Of a DNA stretch of 45,593 nt, positions 24,766 through 32,469 are shown piece by piece. Below the pieces are notes generated by a model that made no database searches, was not told where the DNA came from, and saw only the letters and a list, made by a program, of their open reading frames with translations. The DNA is from CAZVFX01 sp964626565 (GTDB lineage: Bacteria > Myxococcota_A > UBA9042 > CAIXZC01). The translations under genes and the position numbers were made by a program. Positions within the stretch are counted from its first letter, which is position 1. The number at the start of each line of letters is the position of its first letter. Location of the stretch: assembly GCA_964626565.1 (NCBI GenBank), contig CAZVFX010000059.1, positions 1-45,593 of the forward strand. Reading direction: 5' to 3'.

Positions 24766-27480
24766 ATGAAACGACGGCTGCATCGGTTCGTTGTGTTATG
24801 GTTGGCGCTCGTGGCGCTATTTAGCTGGTCCTGTTCATCGTCTTCCGAAAAAGGCGACGGGGGCGCGACAGACGCGGCCCCGGACGGCGGCGACCTGGTT
24901 GCGGAAGTGCAACCTTCAGACGTGGCTGGAGAAGAAACCGGAGAAGACACAAAGCCCGGAGATCTGACGGACAGCGTACCCGGAGACCTGGTGGACCCGG
25001 ATATCAGTGATGCCGATGCGGGCGGCCTGGACACCGACGTCGCCGACGTCGTGGAACCCGACCTCAAGGGTGTGCTCACGGGCAAGTGGGTGCAACTGGC
25101 TTCGGCTCAACTGGGTGAACACGTACTGAAGGGTGTGTGGGGATTCGACGATGGGAACGTGGTGTCGGTGGGCGAGGCCGGTCTGATTGCTGCGGTGGTC
25201 CAGGATTCAGCCTCAGTGGCTCATCAGGACCCCTCCCTCAATATTCTCAACGGCGTGTGGGGAAGCAGCTCGGCGGATATCTGGACCGCGGGTATGTACG
25301 GACTGCTCTATCACTACGACGGGATGGAGTGGGGACCGCCGAAGTACTGCGAGACTGTCGAAGATTGCACCTTTGCCGGGGATTGCCTCCTGGCCGACTG
25401 CGTTACGGGCGAATGCGTGTACGTGCCCACGGGCGCGAAGGAATGCTGCGGCGGCCAGCACTACGTCAACCACCTGGACACTGCCGGCGAGCAGGGGGAC
25501 TTCGAAGTGGAAGACCTGTATGCCGACAGTCCGGACGGCGGCCTGGTCTGGCAGTCGGTGAGTGTGACCACCGAGGAGGGAGAGCCTCGTTACCAGTCCG
25601 CTCCCAGCGCCCTATATTTCGGGAATCCGTGGAAGGACTGTCCCGGCGGTACAGGCGCGCTGTGTCCTGACTACAACAACGGAATGACGGTAGGGGCGAC
25701 CGCGACCTCACCCTATGTCTCGTTACCTGCCACCGCCGAACAGGCGAGCCTGACCTTCTATCTCTTCATCGATGTCGAAGCTTCTCCCCTGGCCGACGAA
25801 TTTTCGGTAAGGGTGTTGAACACGGGCAAGTGGGAAGAGGCGTGGAACAAGACGCAACTGTCCGGCAATTACACCGGGCAGTTTGTGCCCATCAAGGTTG
25901 ATCTGTCCGACTACATTGGCAAGACCATAAAATTCCAGTTCTACTTCGACTCGGTGAATCCGGAAAACAACGCCTTGGAAGGGTTGTACATAGACGATAT
26001 TGTGGTCTCTTCCACCTGTTCCCTGGCCGGCGCCATGTCGGGCAAATATCCGACCCTCTGGTCGATCTGGGGAGCGGACACGGACAACGTCTTTGCTGTC
26101 GGCAACAGCGGCACTGTGCTGCACTACGACGGCCTGTCATGGCAGCAGCAGGCGGGCGGCGACCCGTGGAATCTTCTGGGAATCCACGGCGCCAACGCGG
26201 ACGACATCGTCATGGTGGGTCAGACCGGGCTGCTGGTTCACTCCAAGGCTGGGACCTCCTGGCAGGAAGAGGAATCCGGAACGGTGAAGGACGTGAGCCG
26301 GGTGTGGGGCGTTTCTCCCGACAGCTATGTCGCAGTGGGTGCGGCGGGTACGTTGCTCGTGTACGAATTCGGCGCCTGGCAGGATGGCGGAGTTATTACC
26401 GATGCCAGCCTCAACAACGTTATCGGGTTTGCACCCAACGACTACTACGTTGTGGGCGAGGGCGGCATAATACTCCACTATGATGGCCTCTGGTGGCAGC
26501 AGATCGAAACCGGAGATCCCCGGCCGTATTTCGGCATCTGGGGAGACGACGCGCAGTCGATGCTTACCATCGTCGGCCACCAGGTTGTGCTCAAAGGCTC
26601 TGCCAACGCGCTCGAGGAGGAGTATGTGCCGGTGACCAACACCTGGACTGGAGTATGGGGCAAGGGGGTGCATCGCTTCGTGGTCGGGTTTGGCGGCAAG
26701 GTGATGTACCACAACGGCATCAAGTGGAAGGAGCAGGATACTGGAACCGGCGCGGGACTGATGGACGTTTGGGGGTTCAGCGAAGAGGATGTCTGGGCCG
26801 TCGGTGAGGCGGGCACCCTGCTGCATTTTGACGGAGAGCAGTGGACCCAGTCCGACGTAGTCGCCAGCGAAGAAACCACCTATTTCGATGTGTGGGGTCC
26901 TGCGCCCAACGATGTCTATGTCATCGCGGCTGAAGCGGGCATGGCGTACGTGCTCCATTGGGATGGAGTCAAGTGGGAGATCGCCCTTTCCAGCCAGGCA
27001 GCCAACTTGCGCCACGTCCATGGCACCGCCAAGGATGATGTCTTTGCGGTCGGTCAGTGGGGCTCCATCATCCATTATGACGGAATGGGGTGGGGCCTGC
27101 AGCCCATCGAGCCCTACGAGGTTGAGGGCGAGGACCCCTACTTCGTCACCGACAAACTCTACGGGGTTTACGCACACACCTCAGACAACGCCTGGGCGGT
27201 GGGCGAGAACGGCGTCATGGTGCATTATGACGGTGCGGCGTGGTCGCTGTACAATTATGCCGATGCCACCTTGCGGGCGGTGTGGGGCCTCAATGAGGAG
27301 AACATTTGGGCCGTGGGCGCCAGCGGCACGATCCTGCATTTCAACGGTTCCACCTGGGAACCTGAAGAAACCGGCTCTGTCGCCACCCTGTATGGAATCT
27401 GGGGTGACGAGGTAGGCAACCTGTACGCTGTCGGCGACAAAGGGACGGTTCTTCGTTTCGTTAGCGACGACTCTCTGTAG
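24766..27480 (+). CDS. Beta-propeller lipoprotein with 14 blade repeats and an inserted jelly-roll domain
   Basis: 904 residues. Lipobox SWSC is followed by a long acidic linker (about 25-115) rich in Asp, Gly and Val. Two blades (from residue 121: LKGVWGFDDGNVVSVG and LNGVWGSSSADIWTAG) come first. An insertion of about 235 residues then starts with a Cys-rich stretch and continues into a jelly-roll-like domain (FSVRVLN, VDLSDYIGKTIKFQFYF, GLYIDDIVV), similar in pattern to MAM or inhibitor-A-type carbohydrate/protein-binding sandwiches. Twelve more blades follow, from LWSIWGADTDNVFAVG to the C-terminus. The total is 14, or two seven-bladed propellers with the insertion in the first. The ATG lies 2 bp after the previous stop, so translation is probably coupled. 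It is the last gene of the operon. Confidence 0.85.
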   Translation: MKRRLHRFVVLWLALVALFSWSCSSSSEKGDGGATDAAPDGGDLVAEVQPSDVAGEETGEDTKPGDLTDSVPGDLVDPDISDADAGGLDTDVADVVEPDLKGVLTGKWVQLASAQLGEHVLKGVWGFDDGNVVSVGEAGLIAAVVQDSASVAHQDPSLNILNGVWGSSSADIWTAGMYGLLYHYDGMEWGPPKYCETVEDCTFAGDCLLADCVTGECVYVPTGAKECCGGQHYVNHLDTAGEQGDFEVEDLYADSPDGGLVWQSVSVTTEEGEPRYQSAPSALYFGNPWKDCPGGTGALCPDYNNGMTVGATATSPYVSLPATAEQASLTFYLFIDVEASPLADEFSVRVLNTGKWEEAWNKTQLSGNYTGQFVPIKVDLSDYIGKTIKFQFYFDSVNPENNALEGLYIDDIVVSSTCSLAGAMSGKYPTLWSIWGADTDNVFAVGNSGTVLHYDGLSWQQQAGGDPWNLLGIHGANADDIVMVGQTGLLVHSKAGTSWQEEESGTVKDVSRVWGVSPDSYVAVGAAGTLLVYEFGAWQDGGVITDASLNNVIGFAPNDYYVVGEGGIILHYDGLWWQQIETGDPRPYFGIWGDDAQSMLTIVGHQVVLKGSANALEEEYVPVTNTWTGVWGKGVHRFVVGFGGKVMYHNGIKWKEQDTGTGAGLMDVWGFSEEDVWAVGEAGTLLHFDGEQWTQSDVVASEETTYFDVWGPAPNDVYVIAAEAGMAYVLHWDGVKWEIALSSQAANLRHVHGTAKDDVFAVGQWGSIIHYDGMGWGLQPIEPYEVEGEDPYFVTDKLYGVYAHTSDNAWAVGENGVMVHYDGAAWSLYNYADATLRAVWGLNEENIWAVGASGTILHFNGSTWEPEETGSVATLYGIWGDEVGNLYAVGDKGTVLRFVSDDSL

Positions 27481-27622
27481 CTCCTATCTGTCCCTCAATG
27501 TTGGGAATGCGCGATTTGTCCTTGAACGCGCCCTTTCAATATGGCAAATTATATGAGGGTCCCGCCTCCCTGGGCGTAGATTGCAGGTTGCCGCTAAGGC
27601 ACCATAACTGGAAGTTGGCTTT

Positions 27623-28825
27623 ATGACACCGCAACAGGACCACTCTGGTCTCGCCACTGGATACCGATTTCGGTGTTTTGTCGAAGGCACCGATATCAAG
27701 GCCCGATTCCTTCGCGTTTCCTCCGACGGGGCGATTTTCACTACCCAGGCGGATCTGAAGAAGGGGAGCCTGGTGCTGGCCTATCCCTATTCGGACGAGT
27801 CCGGGGCTGTGGCCGTGGTGCTGATCGGCAGCGTGGTGGCGCTCCTGGGCATTACCGGGCCTGCCTACAGCATGCAATGGCTGCGCTGCGTGGGCCAACA
27901 CGGGTTGGGACCGGTGATGGAGATTCTGTGCCAGGGTTTGAAGCTCGACCGGGAGGTGCTGACGGTGTCGGCCTCCAAGGTGATGTTCAGCCCGGTGGTG
28001 GGCTATGAATTCCCCTCGAGCCGGTTCTACATTCCTCAAGCCAAGAAGCGGGCGAAGCGGGAGACGCCGTCGCCGGCGCCTTCAGCCTCAGAAACGTCCG
28101 GACCCTCGCTGGGCTCCGGTCAAATCTCAACCTCTTATTCCACCGGCCCGGGACGCAAAGAGGCCACCGGAGTGATCGGTGCCGCGGACGAGGTGCGCGC
28201 CGCGACGGATCGGCCCCAGCCCTCGCGCACTCCCTCTTCAACTGCCACCGAGGCGGTGCGAGTTACTGAGGCGGTCCGGACGCCCACTCCGGCCCCCTCG
28301 GCCCAGCCCGCGCCTCAGCCGGCCGCGCCGACTCCTCCGGCTCAGCCTGCCGCTCCGACTCCTCCGGCTCAGTCTGCTGCTCCGAGTCCTCCGGCAGCAC
28401 AACCCCGGCCACAAACCGCCAGTTCACCCCAGTTGCCCGGAATGGGCGAGGTGACGCAGCGGCTGTTGGGCCAGGAGCGAGCACGGATACCGGTCAACCT
28501 GTCTGTGGAATATGCGGTGAACGGCAAGAAGAGCCCGGGGACGATCAAGGCCCTTGGCAGCAGTACTTTGTTCCTGGCCACCGACCCATCTCTCGAACCG
28601 GACGAAGGTGAGATGGGTGTGATCCTTCCGATCCCCAACCAGCGTGAGGCCACGTTCGTCAACTTGGAATGCAGAGTCGAATCCGTTGAGAAGGGTGATA
28701 TTCTGGGCTACCCGGGAGTTGACCTGGTAATTGTGCGAACTCACCAGGGCAACAGGCCCGGGATATTCGAGCGGTACATAAAGACGCTGTACTACAAAAT
28801 GACCCGAGAGCGTTCCCTGAGGTAG
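27623..28825 (+). CDS. Protein with two divergent PilZ-like domains joined by a Pro/Ala linker
   Basis: 400 residues, soluble. The N-terminal part (about 10-120) and C-terminal part (about 285-390) each show the beta-strand pattern of PilZ domains: ERARIPVNLSVEYAV at the start of the second, then FLATDPSLEPDEGEMGVILPIP and GYPGVDLVIV. The D.S..GG cyclic-di-GMP-binding motif is not preserved in either (VSSDGAIF and LGSSTLFL instead), so ligand binding is uncertain. Between them lies a low-complexity linker of about 130 residues rich in Pro, Ala, Ser and Thr with a short tandem repeat. GGAAG precedes the ATG by nine bases. No clear promoter in the 142-bp gap upstream. The last 34 bp overlap the convergent secreted-protein gene. 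Confidence 0.7.
   Translation: MTPQQDHSGLATGYRFRCFVEGTDIKARFLRVSSDGAIFTTQADLKKGSLVLAYPYSDESGAVAVVLIGSVVALLGITGPAYSMQWLRCVGQHGLGPVMEILCQGLKLDREVLTVSASKVMFSPVVGYEFPSSRFYIPQAKKRAKRETPSPAPSASETSGPSLGSGQISTSYSTGPGRKEATGVIGAADEVRAATDRPQPSRTPSSTATEAVRVTEAVRTPTPAPSAQPAPQPAAPTPPAQPAAPTPPAQSAAPSPPAAQPRPQTASSPQLPGMGEVTQRLLGQERARIPVNLSVEYAVNGKKSPGTIKALGSSTLFLATDPSLEPDEGEMGVILPIPNQREATFVNLECRVESVEKGDILGYPGVDLVIVRTHQGNRPGIFERYIKTLYYKMTRERSLR
28322..28402 (+). repeat. Three tandem 27-bp repeats in the Pro/Ala linker
   Basis: Three adjacent 27-bp units encode AAPTPPAQP, AAPTPPAQS and AAPSPPAAQ. The first two are nearly identical at the DNA level, pointing to recent duplication within the linker of the PilZ-like protein. 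Confidence 0.8.
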
Positions 28826-29883
28826 TGCGACTTCTGCACAGCCATCCTGAGCCACACAAGTAGCGCAAGAATCAGCAGGAGGCCGGGTCCACACTGGCCG
28901 TCTGTCCGTGGCGTTGCAGAACACCCGCCCGCCCTTTGCCCGGGGCACGAGTCCCCACTCCCGGCAGTGTCTGTGAAGTCAGGCACAGCAGCCACGTTTC
29001 CGGCAGGGTCTTCCACCTGCTCCCAGCCGAGTTCGGCGAGCCAGCCGGCATCGGCCGGCAAGGGTGCGGTGACCCGAACCACCAATCCAACTACCCCGGA
29101 TTCGGCCGGGGTGAACTGCACCTGCTTGGGGTTGCCCGGTTCCGGTTCGACCGCGGGCTTGCCATCGAGAAGCACCGAAGTGCGAAAGAAGGCGCCGGGA
29201 AAAGACGATTGTGCGGTCAGCTGAGCGCTCGCGTCGTCCGCGATGGCAAACGGCTCGAAGAGTGCCATGCCCCCCGCCATTTCCCGCCCCAGGGCGCTCC
29301 AGTCTTCGTCGACGATAATCCGGAATTTACCGGGCCCTTTTTCAAAGTCAAAGCCTGCGCAGTCAGAGGTGAATTTCAGCGAGAATTGCTCCCCGGCCAG
29401 TTCCATGTTGCAGAATTTGATCTCCCACGGTTCCAGCGCCTCGCCGCCTCCCTTCGCCTCGATGGCGAACTCGTTTCCGCCCAACGGTGCGACCACCGGT
29501 TCCGGATCGTAGCTGCCGGTGGTTCCGAGCCAGGCGATCTTGTCCCCCACAAGCAGGGCGATTTCGGGGGCCCCGGGAGGCAACGTGCCGGTAACATCCA
29601 TGGATAACTGTTGGAATCTGCCTCTGACGATCTGGCTCTCGATTCTCAGGCCGCCCGGCTCTCCCTCGCCGCCGGACAACGATACGCACGCTCCGGCGAG
29701 TCCGTTGTCGGGAAACGAAAGTGCGATTTCGTCGCCTTCGGCGTCAATCTTCCACAGTCCAACGTACTCCGTTCCGTCAGCCCGGGACGAGAGCAGCAGC
29801 ACCGCCGCGGCCACGACCCAGAGGACGGGCAGACTTCTTGGCTGTTGGGCGGAGTAGAGGGAGTTCTTGTCACCGGCTTGCAT
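28792..29883 (-). CDS. Exported protein with a MYXO-CTERM-like C-terminal anchor
   Basis: 363 residues. An N-terminal signal helix (about 18-35) is followed by beta-rich sequence opening with EYVGLWKIDAEGDEIAL, reminiscent of lipocalin-like protein starts, and containing three Cys. The C-terminus has GGCSATPRTDGQC, then a hydrophobic helix (GLLLILALLVWL) and basic residues. Cys motif, helix and Arg in that order are the layout of MYXO-CTERM sorting tails processed by myxosortase, though the basic end here is longer than usual. The ATG has AGGGG eight bases upstream. It lies 11 bp after the metallo-beta-lactamase gene, so it is the last gene of a three-gene operon. Its 3' end overlaps the convergent PilZ-like gene by 34 bp. 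Function unknown. Confidence 0.7.
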   Translation of the reverse strand: MQAGDKNSLYSAQQPRSLPVLWVVAAAVLLLSSRADGTEYVGLWKIDAEGDEIALSFPDNGLAGACVSLSGGEGEPGGLRIESQIVRGRFQQLSMDVTGTLPPGAPEIALLVGDKIAWLGTTGSYDPEPVVAPLGGNEFAIEAKGGGEALEPWEIKFCNMELAGEQFSLKFTSDCAGFDFEKGPGKFRIIVDEDWSALGREMAGGMALFEPFAIADDASAQLTAQSSFPGAFFRTSVLLDGKPAVEPEPGNPKQVQFTPAESGVVGLVVRVTAPLPADAGWLAELGWEQVEDPAGNVAAVPDFTDTAGSGDSCPGQRAGGCSATPRTDGQCGPGLLLILALLVWLRMAVQKSHYLRERSRVIL

Positions 29884-29894
29884 GTAGGTAGCCC

Positions 29895-30695
29895 CTACGC
29901 CTGCGGCACGCGCCGTCCTTCGGCGCGGCCGGTATCGGCGTCCCGCTGCACCACTCCTGTTTGCCCCGGAGCGAGAGTCAGCACCTGTATCGGCTCACCC
30001 TGTTTTCGGGCCAGCTCTTCCAGCTCTTCCGGCGACCCCGGGTGAAGCGACAGCGGGGGAATGGGCAACCAGTCACCGCCGGGATGCGTGGGGATGACCA
30101 CCGGCGCCTTGAGGTCAAGGGCGGCCTGCAGCGCTTGACCCGGGTCCATCACCGTTCTGCGGCCGAAGATGAGCGTGCCGCCCACCGGCAGAAGGGCCAG
30201 GTCGATGTCGGCTGCCCGGCCGATCTCGGCGAAGATGGGCGAGTACGCCGCGTCACCTGCAAAAAACAGGGAACATCCTTCCGATTCCACAAGGAAACCA
30301 AGTTCGTCCGGCGGCGGGAAGGTATGGACCATGGGGAATGCGGTAATCGTCATACCGTGTACTTCGAGGCGATGGTGGGGCTCCATCTCTTCCACCACAC
30401 CGCCGGTGGCGGGTGCGACGGCCGCCGCAGTACCCACGGGGCCGGCGATTACGGTGCCGGGTCCGGCCAGAGTCTTCAGGGCGTGGCGGTCGAAATGGTC
30501 GGCGTGGAGGTGAGAACACAAGACCAGGTCGGGCCTTTGGACCGCGGCCAGCGGCACTCCCGGCTTCTTGAGCGCGGGCAGGAATCTCATGTGCATGGAG
30601 AACCAGGGGTCGGTGAGGATCCTCTTGCCCCCGGAACTGATGATGGTAGTGCAGGTCCGGACGTAGGTGACGGTCAACTTCCCCGGGCCGCCCAT
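29895..30695 (-). CDS. Metallo-beta-lactamase-fold hydrolase
   Basis: 266 residues of the MBL-fold family, cytoplasmic. The metal motif is SHLHADHFD, with a further His in MVHTFPPPDE, the Asp in FAGDAAYSP and a late His in IPTHPGGDWL, so the di-metal site looks complete. The N-terminus TVTYVRTCTTIISSGGKRILTDPW resembles the UPF0173/UlaG-like branch, whose members act on varied esters and phosphodiesters; the substrate is unknown. The ATG starts 4 bp after the stop of the upstream membrane-protein gene, with GGAG nine bases before it, so the two are translationally linked. Confidence 0.86.
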   Translation of the reverse strand: MGGPGKLTVTYVRTCTTIISSGGKRILTDPWFSMHMRFLPALKKPGVPLAAVQRPDLVLCSHLHADHFDRHALKTLAGPGTVIAGPVGTAAAVAPATGGVVEEMEPHHRLEVHGMTITAFPMVHTFPPPDELGFLVESEGCSLFFAGDAAYSPIFAEIGRAADIDLALLPVGGTLIFGRRTVMDPGQALQAALDLKAPVVIPTHPGGDWLPIPPLSLHPGSPEELEELARKQGEPIQVLTLAPGQTGVVQRDADTGRAEGRRVPQA

Positions 30696-30699
30696 AACG

Positions 30700-32277
30700 T
30701 CAATCTCCGCCGTCGGTCTGGGCGTAGATCGTATCCCAGACGTTACGCACTTTCAAAACCCTGGTATCCAGTTCGTGCCGAACTTCAGTGCCCCAACTGT
30801 CGGCGTTGGTGTCCAGGGGCAGATACGCGCAAGGAATCAAACACATGGCGGTGAACCGCTTTTTCTCCGCCAACCTCTCTTCATCGGTTTCCCGGGTGAG
30901 GAAGAACTCCGGGTCGAGCCGTTTTTCAGGCGGCAACCCGTCGAGTTCGCTGGCGTTCACGGCAGCCTTGGGGAACCGCTGATACCACCGTTGATCCTGG
31001 GGAAACTCCAGGTAGAAACAGAATTTCAACCCCACGGTGAGGAGGATGAGCGCGGCGAGCAGGCTGATGACATTTCTGCGTACCCCGCCTATGGCGGTGA
31101 GCCGTTGGAGCCCGAAAGCCATAAGCAGTACGAGGGGGGGAAGTTGGAGCATCAGGAACGACATCTTCAACTCCTCCCAGTTTTCCTGGAAGGCCCAGAA
31201 GAAATAGCCTATCACCAGCCAGGCCAACACGTACCAGGCCCGCTTCCGGTCAGTGTTGAAAGCGACGCTCACGCCGAGGAAAGCGAGTGCGAAAAGGACC
31301 ATTCCGAAAGAACGCAAGATTACGAGGGGTAACAACAGGAACACCGGGAACGAGAAGTGCGGCGTGCGGACGAACGAATCGATGAAGGGGTAGTTCAACA
31401 GCCCGTTGAAACGAAATTCAAGCCCCATGATGGAGTGGAGGAACGTGGGTCTGAAGCCCTGAAAATGGGCATACTGGGAAGGATGGGCAAAGGGTGAGCC
31501 GAAGGCAAACTCCTTCCAAAGCATGAAGGGCAGGATCGCCACAAACGCCCCCGCCCCGAAAAGGAGCGCGCCCCTCAGGCCGGCGGCCTTCTTCCGCAGC
31601 GGTTTTCCGGGGGCGTCCCGGCTGACCGAGAAGTAGACCCAGAGCAGGAAAATGGGGGCAAAGATGATGCCCATATTTCGCACTCCCCCGAGTACGCCCA
31701 GTAGCAGTCCGGCAAAGAAGGGCCTCACCGGATCGGTCTCCATGACCAGGAACAATGTGGTCAGCAGCAGCAAGGCTGTGAAGTTGGCGTTCATACGTTG
31801 AAACGAAAGCATGAAGGGGTTGAGCAGCAGCACCCCTGCGGCGAGGAAGGCGAGCCAGCGGCGGGTGGTGGCCCGATGCACTACGCTAAAGAAGATCAGT
31901 GCGGTGAGAGCGGGGATGAGCGCGTATAGCAGCCGGAAGCCGAAGACCCGGAACAGCTTGAAGAACGGGGCGGCCAGAATAGCTGCGCCGACTCGCTGGT
32001 CTTTGGTCGCGATGCCGAACGTGTCCTTTTGCACCAGGTCCTCGGGGAGTGTGCCGGCCAACCCGTACTCGTAGGCGGGCTCACCGTCTGAACCCCGGAA
32101 GTCCACCGCGACGCCGGCCGAGACTGCGGCGGGCACCGCGATGTACGTGTCCCAGTAGCCTTCAGCCGGTCCCTGGTAGATGAAAAGATAGACGGCGAAG
32201 ACGATAAGTGCGATGGCAAACGCGGATTTCTTCCCCTTCTCTCGTTGCCCCAGGACTATTTCTTCGAAATCGCTCAA
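30700..32277 (-). CDS. Polytopic membrane protein resembling GT-C/PMT-family glycosyltransferases
   Basis: 525 residues with about ten to eleven hydrophobic helices and a soluble C-terminal section of about 100 residues. After the first helix comes an extracytoplasmic loop with GPAEGYWDTYIAVPAAV and a DLVQKDTFGIATKDQRVG segment, as in dolichyl/undecaprenyl-phosphate-sugar-dependent GT-C enzymes, which hold an acidic catalytic pair there. Family membership is a pattern-level guess. The start is TTG at 32277; a promoter at 32311-32340 lies downstream of the alternative ATG at 32373, which makes the longer form unlikely. It begins an operon with the MBL-fold and MYXO-CTERM-like genes and is divergent from the HEAT-repeat lipoprotein. 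Confidence 0.75.
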   Translation of the reverse strand: MSDFEEIVLGQREKGKKSAFAIALIVFAVYLFIYQGPAEGYWDTYIAVPAAVSAGVAVDFRGSDGEPAYEYGLAGTLPEDLVQKDTFGIATKDQRVGAAILAAPFFKLFRVFGFRLLYALIPALTALIFFSVVHRATTRRWLAFLAAGVLLLNPFMLSFQRMNANFTALLLLTTLFLVMETDPVRPFFAGLLLGVLGGVRNMGIIFAPIFLLWVYFSVSRDAPGKPLRKKAAGLRGALLFGAGAFVAILPFMLWKEFAFGSPFAHPSQYAHFQGFRPTFLHSIMGLEFRFNGLLNYPFIDSFVRTPHFSFPVFLLLPLVILRSFGMVLFALAFLGVSVAFNTDRKRAWYVLAWLVIGYFFWAFQENWEELKMSFLMLQLPPLVLLMAFGLQRLTAIGGVRRNVISLLAALILLTVGLKFCFYLEFPQDQRWYQRFPKAAVNASELDGLPPEKRLDPEFFLTRETDEERLAEKKRFTAMCLIPCAYLPLDTNADSWGTEVRHELDTRVLKVRNVWDTIYAQTDGGD

Positions 32278-32310
32278 GCCGCGAGATCCCCCGTCATTCA
32301 GACGCTTCGC

Positions 32311-32340
32311 ATGATAGACTGCGGCCGCCGATCTTGACAA
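32311..32340 (-). promoter_or_regulatory. Promoter for the GT-C-like/MBL operon
   Basis: On the minus strand TTGTCA (32340-32335) and TATCAT (32316-32311) are 18 bp apart, five of six matches each. Predicted transcription would begin near 32304, leaving a leader of under 30 bases before the TTG start. Confidence 0.48.
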
Positions 32341-32380
32341 GCACCAATTTGCTTGGGGAATACTCTTCCACAATTAGGTG

Positions 32381-32408
32381 TTGAAAAAAAAATGAGGTTG
32401 GCTATAAC
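32381..32408 (+). promoter_or_regulatory. Promoter for the HEAT-repeat lipoprotein
   Basis: TTGAAA at 32381-32386 and TATAAC at 32403-32408, separated by 16 bp with an A-tract in the spacer; five of six matches each. About 60 bp upstream of the ATG, which has a strong AGGAAGGAGG ribosome-binding site, so high expression is likely. Confidence 0.58.
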
Positions 32409-32469
32409 AGTAGGTCGATCTTGAAGTGACGAAGATATTGAACGAGTAAGCCACAGGAAGGAGGACATC

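Noticed and set aside
32334..32364. TTGACA on the plus strand as the -35 box for the HEAT lipoprotein
   Set aside because: The nearest -10 candidate is 19 bp away and poor; the TTGAAA/TATAAC pair at 32381-32408 is better placed.
32278..32373. Longer GT-C-like protein starting at the ATG at 32373
   Set aside because: A promoter for this gene lies between that ATG and the TTG at 32277, and the added residues do not resemble a signal or helix.
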